Source: Actinospica acidithermotolerans (GTDB lineage: Bacteria; Actinomycetota; Actinomycetes; Streptomycetales; Catenulisporaceae). Taken from it: a stretch of 47,598 bases of DNA. The stretch covers positions 1 through 47,598 of the forward strand of contig NZ_JAGSOH010000050.1 of NCBI RefSeq assembly GCF_018139625.1, written 5' to 3'. Made by a program: the position numbers and the translations under genes. How positions within the stretch are numbered: the stretch's first letter is position 1; the number at the start of each line of letters is the position of its first letter. Of this stretch, positions 7,572-15,900 are shown one piece after another. The notes under the pieces are model-generated. The model worked only from the letters and a program-made list of their open reading frames with translations, was not told the origin of the DNA and made no database searches.

Positions 7572-8060
7572 CTAGAGCGGGTCGGGCTCCGGCTCGGTGT
7601 CTTCCAGATACGCGGTCGACCCGTCGCCGAGGGCGTTGATCGCGGCACGGTAGCGCCGTGCGTGCCAGGGCCCGAGGTCCGCGGGAAACCGGTCCGGCGG
7701 GAACCAGGCCACCTCGGCAATCTCGCCCGGGTCGAGCGTCAGTTTCGTCAGGTCCGGGTCGATCACGCCGGCGTCGAAGGCGAAGGAGAACATCACCAGC
7801 CCCGGTCGGACCTGGTGGTGGGCCACCAGAAGCCGCCCGATCTGCAGGTCGATGCCGAGCTCCTCCTGGCCCTCGCGGCGCGCGCAGGCCGCGGGCGGCT
7901 CGCCGTACTCGGCGACGCCGCCGATCACCCACCAGGTCGGCCGGTAGGTGGTGCGGCAAAACAGCACCCGCCCGGCGGGGTCGCGGATGACCAGGTCGGC
8001 CGATACGGGGGTCTTGGGCAGGCTGGCCCACCATTCGTTGGCCGGCAGCGACACGGTCAC
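7572..8060 (-). CDS. NUDIX hydrolase
   Basis: 162 residues. Complete NUDIX box near residues 52-75: GGVAEYGEPPAACARREGQE then ELGI, with all metal-binding residues of G-x5-E-x7-RE-xx-EE-x-G. A preceding WWVIGG and a DLVIRDPAGRVLF strand are typical of MutT-like enzymes; the substrate cannot be told. GTG 8060 overlaps the TGA of the upstream small gene as GTGA, indicating translational coupling. GGAGG lies 3 nt before it and 9 nt before an alternative GTG at 8054. Third gene of an operon: methyltransferase, 58-residue protein, NUDIX. Confidence 0.8.
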   Translation of the reverse strand: MTVSLPANEWWASLPKTPVSADLVIRDPAGRVLFCRTTYRPTWWVIGGVAEYGEPPAACARREGQEELGIDLQIGRLLVAHHQVRPGLVMFSFAFDAGVIDPDLTKLTLDPGEIAEVAWFPPDRFPADLGPWHARRYRAAINALGDGSTAYLEDTEPEPDPL

Positions 8061-8233
8061 GATCCTCCGCCCAGGGCGGCCGCCTTCTCCAGCCACTCCC
8101 GGTGGACGCCGGCGAACGCCCTTTCGCGGGCGGTCACGGCTTGAGGGAGACCGTGTGTGGCGGTCGGCGCGGCGTCGACGACATCGCGGGGGTAGTGCTC
8201 GACGCGAACCGTTGTCGTGCTCGTATCGCTCAT
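8057..8233 (-). CDS. Small hypothetical protein (58 residues)
   Basis: ATG at 8233 is preceded by GGAAGGA about 9 nt upstream. The product begins MSDTSTTTVRVEHYPRDVVD and ends REWLEKAAALGGGS. It is soluble, with a probable C-terminal helix (TARERAFAGVHREWLEKAAA). Its TGA overlaps the GTG of the NUDIX gene (GTGA), and it begins 31 bp after the methyltransferase stop, so the three form one operon. No family recognised; it may be a partner or regulator of one of its neighbours. Confidence 0.55.
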   Translation of the reverse strand: MSDTSTTTVRVEHYPRDVVDAAPTATHGLPQAVTARERAFAGVHREWLEKAAALGGGS

Positions 8234-8264
8234 CGAGGATCGTCCTTCCCGGGTCGCGAGTGGT

Positions 8265-9080
8265 TCAGCTGCTGGTAGGTCTGCGGGCGATGACCATGGA
8301 GTCCTGCTTGTCGATCCGGTACGGTCCAGGCCCGCACGCGCTGGTCACGGCGGCGGCCACGGCATCGAGGTACTGGTCGTATCGGTCGCCGAAGAGCCGC
8401 TCGGCGGAGTGGGAGTAGGAGCGCCGGAGCCCCAGGACGTGATCGAGATCGTATTCGACTCGTTCGGTGAAGCTGTGCCGCTCGATCCGGCCGAAGCCCC
8501 CGGCCCCAAGCACTTCCTCGTGGCCGACCTCGGGTTGGGCGTAGGTACCGGCCCCGGCCCGGCTCTCGGGCCCGAGGAAGGCTTCGCGGACCTCGCGGAC
8601 CGCCTCGTCCCAGGGCCAGCGGTGCCAGGCGCCCTTCTCGCTACGGCCAGGCCCGAGCAGCACGATCGCGCCGTGCGCAGGCAGGAACGTGTCGAGCGTC
8701 GCGACTACCGCGGCCCGGTCGGTCCAGTGGAACGACCTGCCGAACACCACGTGCTCGATACCTCCGGGATCCAGGTCCGGCAGGCGTTCGGCATGGCCGT
8801 GGCGGAACTCGATGTTGGCGAGCCCGGCGCGCTGCGTTGCGGCGCGCGCCGCCTGCAGCATCTCGGTGTTCGGGTCGATGGCCAGGACCGCCCCGGCGCG
8901 CCGAGCCAGGGGGATGCTCGCGGTTCCCGGGCCGCAGCCGAGGTCGGCCACGCGCGTACGCGGGTTGAAGGCGAGTTCGGCGGCCATCTTGTCGAACAGG
9001 GCGTCCGGATAACCGGGCCGGTAGGTCGCATACGCCTGGGAGGTCCCGGCGAACAGCACAACGGCGTCGTCTCGAGGCAT
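8265..9080 (-). CDS. Class I SAM-dependent methyltransferase
   Basis: 271 residues. Motif I VADLGCGPGT at about residue 45, acidic residue at the end of strand 2 (LAIDPN), and post-I motifs ending in VVFGRSFHWTD, a typical Rossmann-fold methyltransferase of the methyltransf_11/25 type. The N-terminal AYATYRPGYPDALFD is the usual opening of these small-molecule methyltransferases. ATG 9080 has GGAAAGGA about 9 nt upstream. It is first in an operon with the 58-residue protein and the NUDIX hydrolase. The substrate is unknown. Confidence 0.85.
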   Translation of the reverse strand: MPRDDAVVLFAGTSQAYATYRPGYPDALFDKMAAELAFNPRTRVADLGCGPGTASIPLARRAGAVLAIDPNTEMLQAARAATQRAGLANIEFRHGHAERLPDLDPGGIEHVVFGRSFHWTDRAAVVATLDTFLPAHGAIVLLGPGRSEKGAWHRWPWDEAVREVREAFLGPESRAGAGTYAQPEVGHEEVLGAGGFGRIERHSFTERVEYDLDHVLGLRRSYSHSAERLFGDRYDQYLDAVAAAVTSACGPGPYRIDKQDSMVIARRPTSS

Positions 9081-9509
9081 GCGCGAGCGTCCTTTCCAGG
9101 GGCGGCGGACGGTAGCGGGTCGAAGACGATTCTCGCACCTCGCTAGGCTGCACTGCATGTGAGTTCCCTGCATCGCACCACCGTCCCGCTACGGTGTCTT
9201 GAGGGGGCGTCCCCGTCGTCCGGGCGACCAAAGTGCCGCGCGATCTAGCATGCGGCGCCCGCATCCCGCGCGACCAGCTCGCCTGGCGCGGCGAGAGCGA
9301 CAGCAGACAAAATTCCCGGCGGACGACCCGCTGACCTACGCCCCGATGCTCGTCGAACGCTGGAACGCCGTTGGCTACGATACAGAGCGGGCCACCCGCA
9401 AAAAAGCGGTTCCATGACGACCCCTACCACCATTCGGACGAGCACTACTGTCAGGGCTCAGGCCCGAATTACGTGAGGTGCTGGCACAGGAACGATCGGA
9501 AAGGCCGCC
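9081..9509. other. Intergenic region with a candidate promoter
   Basis: 429 bases between divergent genes. On the plus strand TACGAT (9376-9381) is a good -10 box, presumably for the gene at 9510. A plus-strand stretch before it (about 9320-9416, ADDPLTYAPMLVERWNAVGY then a stop) reads slightly protein-like and could be the tail of a lost gene, but is too short to call. Confidence 0.35.
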
Positions 9510-10258
9510 GTGAGCATTGCCGAAACGATCGCGCAGACCCCCGGCGCGGTCGCCGTTCCCGCCGCCGACGAGGTCTGGCGGTGGCCCGGACCCAACCCCG
9601 GTTCCAGTTCGTCGCCACACCCGCGAGCGACGGCGTGCACATCCTGCAGACCTACACCCTCGACGCTTATGACGAACCGGTCGTGCGCGACGTACTCGTC
9701 TACGCCCGCGAACACGCCGAACACCTGTCGCCCGGCGGCCAGCCGTTGCAGATCCTGACCGGGTTCACCACCCCTGGACGCAGATTCGACATCGCCGTGC
9801 TCGTCTCTCCCGCCGTGCACAAGGCCTACCGGGACGAACGCCGAGAACTGCACGCGATCACGTTCCTGGTCTTTCCCGCGTATCAGGGCGAGTACTCCGG
9901 CCGCGAGACGATCGGCGAGGCCGAGCTGCGCAGCCTCGATTCTCGCGGCATCCTGCTCGCCAACCTCAACCGCATGCCCAGCACCTACGTGAAGTTGCGC
10001 TACAACAACGTGACCACCAAAGCCGGTACAACTGGGGACAAGCGCGGCTTCACCAAAGTGCACACCATGGCCCGCGAGCTGGAACTCTTGGAAAATTCCC
10101 CTGGCAGTTTCGTCGAGTTCGAAAACCGCCTAGGCCAGGTCTGGCGCGTCGAATGGGACGGCCGCTGGTCGGTGACCGGAGCGTGCACACGACACATCGA
10201 CACGGTGGAAGCCGTCCTCGACTTCGCGTACGCCGCCCTGGACGGTCGTGGCGCGTAA
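9510..10258 (+). pseudogene. Hypothetical gene with a single-base frameshift
   Basis: GTG 9510 has GGAAAGG upstream and opens a 30-residue protein-like start (MSIAETIAQTPGAVAVPAAD ... RWPGPNP). From about 9600 the coding sense continues in another frame (RFQFVATPASDGVHILQTYT to the stop at 10258). Adding one C to the run at 9594-9599 (AACCCCGG) would join the two into one 249-residue protein, so I infer a one-base loss or a sequencing error. The product is soluble, mixed alpha/beta, and not recognised. The C-terminal part (QVWRVEWDGRWSVTGA, then a helix) has the size and tone of an immunity or effector-associated protein. Confidence 0.5.
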
Positions 10259-10291
10259 GGCAATTCGTTGATCCCCACCGGCCGCCGATGG

Positions 10292-10864
10292 TCAGGGCGT
10301 GACCCAGTGCTCTTCGACTCCGCATTCCCCCGGCGCGCCCGGCTCGGTGAAGACCTGCCGGATCATCCGGTAACCGAGCTTGCGGGGTATCGCGGCGCTG
10401 CGCACATTGGCGGCATCGCACCTGATCTCTACGCGCTCGATGCCCGGCAGGGCGAGCGCGAGCGCGGTCACCCGCGTCACGCAACGGGTCATGATCCCGC
10501 GGCCGGTCGCCTCGGTGCGCAGCCAGTACCCGATCTCCAATGCGCCTGGGCCGATGCTGTCCATCAGCGAGACAGTTCCGAGGTATCTGGTGTCCGCGTC
10601 GGAGATGAACCAGTGGAACGCCGTCTGTGCCGCCCACTTGTCGGCGGCGCGTTCGATGAAGCCGCGGCGATCCTCGATCCTGAGCGGCTTGGTGCACCAG
10701 GACATCCACGGGTTCAACTGCGCAAAGCTGGCTACGGCCGCGTTGTGGAACGCCTCGAGATCCGCCATGCTCGGGCGTCGCAAGCAGAGCTCTTCGATCT
10801 CGATGCTCTCCGGTGGGAAGTCGTCCAGAGCAAGGGCCTGCCCGGGCCGCGTTGAGTGGCTCAT
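10292..10864 (-). CDS. GNAT family N-acetyltransferase (RimJ/RimL type)
   Basis: 190 residues. GNAT fold: ELCLRRPSMADLEAFHNAAV, FHWFISDADTRYLGTVSLMD, then ALEIGYWLRTEATGRGIMTR (the acetyl-CoA binding R/Q-x-x-G-x-G/A equivalent), and RVEIRCDAANVRSAAIPRKL. These match protein/small-molecule N-acetyltransferases of the RimJ/RimL group. ATG 10864 lacks a strong Shine-Dalgarno. Convergent with the frameshifted gene at 9510-10258. Substrate unknown. Confidence 0.8.
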   Translation of the reverse strand: MSHSTRPGQALALDDFPPESIEIEELCLRRPSMADLEAFHNAAVASFAQLNPWMSWCTKPLRIEDRRGFIERAADKWAAQTAFHWFISDADTRYLGTVSLMDSIGPGALEIGYWLRTEATGRGIMTRCVTRVTALALALPGIERVEIRCDAANVRSAAIPRKLGYRMIRQVFTEPGAPGECGVEEHWVTP

Positions 10865-10996
10865 GCGACGAGATCGTGACAGTCGCAGCGCCTGCGGGCA
10901 ATCGCGTTTCTCTCGCCGCGATGGCATTGTGCCTGCGTGGGGAAGGGAGCAGCGAATCCGCGCGCCAGCGCGGCGGCCGTCGTCGCGGAGGGCGTC

Positions 10997-11787
10997 TCAC
11001 CCGCCGCCGCGACGGTCCGCGGTATCGCAGCATCCGATCCTCGGTGCCGAATCCACGGCGTCCAGCAGCCTCCAGAGCGGGCCGGGGCCCCCGCGCGGGG
11101 TGATGCCGCGCTCGGCGAGCAGGTCGCCCAAGACCGCGGTGTAGTGCCGGATCGCGGCGGTGATCGACGCCCGGTCATGCGGGGTCGGTGCCGTGGCCAG
11201 ACGCGCCGCCCACGCGTCGTGAGCGGTGCCGCCATACCGGTGGTGAGAGGTGCGTTCGTCGTGGTCACGCAGGATTATCGCGGCGACCAGGACGTGACGG
11301 GCGAGCCCCAGGGTGAGATGCGCGCCGATCAGCACGTCGGAGCGTGCTGCTTTCACGGCGGCGAGGACGGCATCGAAGAAGAACTCCTCGATTACGGTGT
11401 TCAGGGCCTGGCTCGGCTCGGAGGGCGCGGTGTCGGCTGGTTGCGGCTCCGGACCGATGGCGGAACCACTGTGATGTCGATCCGTCGGAGGTCGGTGAGC
11501 ACCAGGCGCAGCGTGTGTCGATCGGGTCCGCCGCTGCGGTGGGAGGCGAAGACCGGTGCGTGACATGCAGCGATATGACCGGCTATGTCCTCGGCTACCG
11601 AATGCGCGTCGAGTGCCTTGATCAGTAGATCGAGGTCGGACCACTCGTCGACCATGTGCAGTGGCCCGGCCATCGATCCGTGCGTTTCCACCCCGGACAC
11701 GCGCGAGTCCGCTTGTGCGAACTCGGCCAACGCTGCAGCGAGCGGGGCCTGCCACCCTCGCGCCGGCATCGGACCTGAAGCCTGCAT
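10997..11787 (-). pseudogene. Nucleotidyltransferase gene with frameshift
   Basis: The N-terminal part (ATG 11787) has a nucleotidyltransferase signature, HGSMAGPLHMVDEWSDLDLL: the G-S followed by D-x-D that binds metal and nucleotide, as in aminoglycoside adenylyltransferase-like proteins. Sense continues to about 11455 (RRIDITVVPP), then moves to another frame (SQALNTVIEEFFFDAVLAAV to LWRLLDAVD near 11030), where the helical C-terminal domain lies. Neither frame alone gives the two-domain protein, so a one-base indel between about 11430 and 11475 is inferred. Substrate unknown; such proteins may modify antibiotics, which cannot be claimed here. Confidence 0.55.
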
Positions 11788-12056
11788 ACCGGGCAGACTC
11801 GCACATGCGCCCGAGGCAAGGCGAGCCGATAAACGTGGTAGAGAGCCACAGCGGATGGTCCGCGCCCAGGATGGGCGTGTGGCCTCGCATGGTGTCGCAT
11901 GCGACGTAGCGCGGGACTGGTGGGCGAGAAGGTTGCAACATCAGAGATCTTTATCGAGTGAGAACTCTGGTACGGTGCGTGTCCGAGCGGGAAGTCCTTC
12001 TCCGGTGAGGGACACCTGGGATGTGCAGCCGGAACGGGGCGTCGGGAGGTTCGACG
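11788..12056. other. Promoter-containing intergenic region
   Basis: 269 bases without a convincing gene, upstream of the toxin operon. A plausible plus-strand promoter is TTTATC (11949-11954) and TACGGT (about 11970-11975), 15 bp apart. A second stretch of lower GC around 11830-11840 may drive the minus-strand nucleotidyltransferase. Confidence 0.3.
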
Positions 12057-12278
12057 GTGATATCCGCCGACGATCAGGAAGCGGGGTCGCCGTGGGGCGC
12101 GCTGTCGAACCCGATCGGGCGCCTGGGTTGGATCTTCGAGGATCGCGACCGGTGCCACACCGAGTTTCCCGAGCCGGCGAGGCTTCCGGCACGCACCACC
12201 TGCGGTGCGGCGTGCCGGTCGGATTTCGGGAAGAGTCGAGTGAGTCGCATGAAGGGGGTTGGTTGTGGCTGCGGATGA
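12057..12278 (+). CDS. Small hypothetical protein upstream of toxin operon
   Basis: 73 residues from GTG 12057, with GGGAGG 7 nt upstream. The sequence (ISADDQEAGSPWGALSNPIG ... RMKGVGCGCG) is not recognised; five Cys occur, three near the end. It overlaps the next start (GTG 12265) by 14 bp. The good ribosome binding site argues for a gene, the lack of family resemblance against. It could also be leader sequence of the operon. Confidence 0.35.
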   Translation: MISADDQEAGSPWGALSNPIGRLGWIFEDRDRCHTEFPEPARLPARTTCGAACRSDFGKSRVSRMKGVGCGCG

Positions 12279-12975
12279 CCTGCCAGGTCCCGTTGTGACC
12301 TTTTTGAATGTTATCGGTATCGATTGGCCCTATTTGAACGAGGACGCGATCCGGTCGATGGCTCAGCTGGTGCGCGAGTTCGGGCAGGCGGTCGAGCAGA
12401 CCCATCAGGACGCGACCTCGGCGGTGGCGAACTTCGCGCAGGCGTATCAGGGGGCATCGACCGAGGCGATGCACTCGGGCTGGACGCAACTGTCGGCGGC
12501 ACACGTGAACGAGATCGTCGAGGGCTGCCACATTCTGGCCGACGCGCTGGAGGTCGGGGCGGATTTCGTGGTCGGGCAGAAGGTGGAGGCCGCGATCCAG
12601 CTGGGGATCATGGCCGCGGAGTTCCTGGCCGACCAGGCCGCCTCGGCGGTCACCTTCGGCCTGGCCGAGGCCGCCGTGCCGGCGATCATCGCGGGCGGCA
12701 AGGCGCTGATGGAGACCCTCAAGCAGCAGATCATCCAGACGATCATGGGTGATGTGATCGAGGCGGCGCTCAAGCCGCTGTTCGCGAAGATCGAGAAGAT
12801 GCTCTCCGGGTTGGACTGGTCGAACGCCCAAGTTGGTGGCGGAAGCGCGAGTAAGGGCTTCTCGATCGATTTCGCCGAGGCCCGTCAGCACGTGGCGATC
12901 CTGCGCGCGCACGCCGAGACGATGCGCGGGCACGCGCAGAGGCTGCACGAGGGCCTGGGAGGGTTGAGCTTCTGA
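12265..12975 (+). CDS. WXG100-like domain protein, toxin delivery partner
   Basis: 236 residues. The N-terminal part (GIDWPYLNEDAIRSMAQLVR, later HSGWTQLSAAHVNEIVEGCH) matches the WXG100-like helical domain seen at the N-terminus of actinobacterial RHS and CpnT-type toxins. A hydrophobic Ala-rich middle (AVTFGLAEAAVPAIIAGGKA) follows, then another helical hairpin region. Such proteins target the ESX/type VII secretion route. GTG 12265 has AAGGGGG 6 nt upstream. Its TGA overlaps the ATG of the RHS gene (TGATG), so the usual fused N-terminal domain of the toxin is here a separate, coupled gene. Confidence 0.7.
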   Translation: MAADDLPGPVVTFLNVIGIDWPYLNEDAIRSMAQLVREFGQAVEQTHQDATSAVANFAQAYQGASTEAMHSGWTQLSAAHVNEIVEGCHILADALEVGADFVVGQKVEAAIQLGIMAAEFLADQAASAVTFGLAEAAVPAIIAGGKALMETLKQQIIQTIMGDVIEAALKPLFAKIEKMLSGLDWSNAQVGGGSASKGFSIDFAEARQHVAILRAHAETMRGHAQRLHEGLGGLSF

Positions 12976-15900
12976 TGGCGGACGGGGAAGAGAAAGCGAT
13001 CTTCGTCGGTGTGCGCAACGACCTGCAGGAGACGCTGCCGGGCGCTGCCAAGCACGCGAGCTCGTTCGCGGACGACACCGCCGGGCGGATGGATGCCGCG
13101 CTCGGCAGGCACGCGGAGAACGAGGCGGCGCAGGAGCAGAACCTCACCGCGCTCGGCAAGCGCCCGGCCGAGGAGCCGCAGGAGGTGCGGCCGGCCAAGG
13201 CGCCTAAGACGAACTCGAACACCGGCGAGGTCCCGCAGGGTGATGTCACCGACGCCGGGGTGACCAGCGGCGGTGCCTCCAGTGCCGAGTCCGGCCCGAC
13301 GGACCCGGTCGACGTCGTCTCGGGGCAGCTGCTCGAGACGGTCATCGACTTCTCGCTGCCCGGGGTGCTGCCGCTGGTGTTGCGCCGCGCGTACACCTCC
13401 GGCTACCGGCACGGCGCGCTGTTCGGCCCGGGATGGTCCTCGACCGCGGACATCCGCATGCTGGTCGCCGGTGACGGCGCGGTGCGGTTTTTGGGCGATG
13501 ACGCGCAGGTGCTGGACTTCGGCGTGCCCGCCGGGTTGGGCCTGGGTCTGCCGGCGTATCCGGGCCACGGCGCGCGCTGGGCCCTGACCCGCGAGCACTC
13601 CGGCGCCTTGATGGTCACGGACCTGGGCGCCGGGATCAGCTACCTGTTCGGCGCGGTGGGCGAGGTGCGGCTGCTGGAGGCGATTCGCGACCGGGTCGGC
13701 AACGAGATCCGGTTCGCGCGCGACGATACCGGGCTGCCGGTGGCGATCGATCACTCGGGCGGGTACCGGATCGCGGTCTCGCTGATCGAGACCAGCGCCG
13801 GACCGAGGATCGGCGCCTACACGCTCGAGCACCCGCAGCAGGACCCGGGGCTGCTGGTGGGCTTCGACTACGACGAGGCCGGACGTCTCGTGCGTGTGCT
13901 GGATTCGACCGCGGCCGCGCACTGCTACGAGTGGGACGAGCACGACCGGATCCGCGCGTGGATCGACAAGGCCGGCTACCGGTACCCCTACCGGTACGAC
14001 GCCGAGGGCCGGGTGGTGGAGGCCGGCGAGGCGGGCGGGTTCAAGCACGCGCTGCTCGCCTACGACCGCGCCGCGCGGGTCACCACAGTGACCGACGGGG
14101 TCGGGGCGAGGTGGCGCTACCACTACGACCGCTACCAGCAGATCACGAAGATCGTGGACCCGTCCGGCGCGGAGACCGTGCTGCGCAAGGACTCCTACGG
14201 CCGGCTGCTGTCCCAGACCAGTGCGCTGGGGCACACGATGGCGTTCGACTATGACGCCACGGGCAACCGCACCCGGATCACCTACCCCGACGGCAACACC
14301 GTCACCATGGCGTATCACGCACCCGGCCTGGTGAGCCGGGTGGAGCTGCCCGGTGGTGTGGTCTGGCGCTACACGTACGACGAGCACGGGAACCTGCTGA
14401 CCGAGCAGGACCCGCTCGGCGCGCTCACCGCGTTCTCCTACGACGAGCACGGGGCCGTGGTCGAACTCGTCGACCCGCTCGGCGCGGTCCAGCGCTACGA
14501 GAACAACCCCGCGGGGCTTCCCATCGCCGCGACCGACCCGTCCGGCGTGCGCACGCAGATCGAACGCGACGCCCACGGGCGAATAGCCGCGGTCACCCGC
14601 CCGGACGGCGCCGTCAGCCGCCTCGAACGCGACAGCGAGGGCCGCGTGATCGCGCGCATCGCCCCGGACGGGAGCCGCATCGAGTTCGCCTACGACCTGT
14701 GCGGCAACCAGGTCGCCACCGTCGACGCCTCCGGCGCGATATCCCGCGTCGAATACGGGCCCTTCCACCGGCCGACCGCACGGGTCAATCCCGACGGGGC
14801 CCGCTACGAGTTCGCCTACGACGCCGAACTGCGCCTGACCCAGGTGACCGGCCCGACCGGGCTGACCTGGACCTACCAGTTCGATCAGGTCGGCAACCGG
14901 GTCGCCGAACGCGACTTCAACGGCCGCACCCTGACCTACACCTACGACCCCGACCAACGGGTCACCGCATACACCGGCGCGGACGGGTCGGTCGTCGCAT
15001 ACGAACGCGACTTCGCCGGCAGGCTGCTCGAACTGCGCGCAGGCGAGGAGGTCTCGCGCTTCGGCTACGACGCGGTCGGACGGCTGACCAGCGCGGTCAA
15101 CTCCACCGCCGCCGTCTCGATCATCCGAGACGCGATCGGACAGCCGATCGCCGAGGAGGTCGACGGGCGGCGCCTGACCCGCACCTTCGACCTCGCCGGC
15201 AACCTGATCGAGCGCACCACCCCCTCCGGCAGGCACTCGGTGTGGACCTACGACGTGAACGGCGATGCGGCCGGGCTGCGCGTAGGCGCCGAGACGGTGA
15301 CCATCACCCGCGACATCCTCGGCCGGGAGATCCGCCGTGAGTTCGGGGCCGAGGTGTCGGTGACCCAGAGCTTCGATGCCAACGACGAGCTCACCGGCCA
15401 GCGCATCCTCGCCGCCGACCAACTCGTCCAAGAACGCCGCTACGGCTACGACCCGGACGGCTTCCCCGTGCGCATCGGCGACCTGCTGCGCGGCGTACGC
15501 GAACTCGGCATCGACCAGGCCGGCCGCATCACCGAGGTCACCGGGGCCGACTGGAACGAAATCTACCTCTACGACCAACTCGGCAACATCAGCCAAGCCG
15601 ACGCGCCGCGCCTGCCGCACCCACAGGCCGAAACCGTCTCCCTCGGCGCACGAGAGATCCGCGGCACCCGCACCGAGCGCGCCGGGCGAACCACCTTCAC
15701 GTACGACGCCGCCGACCGGCTCACCACCAAGACCCGCCGAACCCTGTCCGGACAGCAACTGCGCTGGCACTTCACCTGGGATGCCCAAGACCGGCTCACC
15801 GGCACCACCACACCGGACGGCACCCGCTGGGCCTACAGCTACGACGCGCTCGGACGCCGCACGACCAAAACCCGCCTGGACGCGGACGGCAGCCCCGCCG

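Noticed and set aside
7572-8060. NUDIX start at GTG 8054
   Set aside because: GGAGG spacing is better there, but the GTGA overlap with the small upstream gene makes 8060 at least as likely; kept 8060 and noted the alternative.
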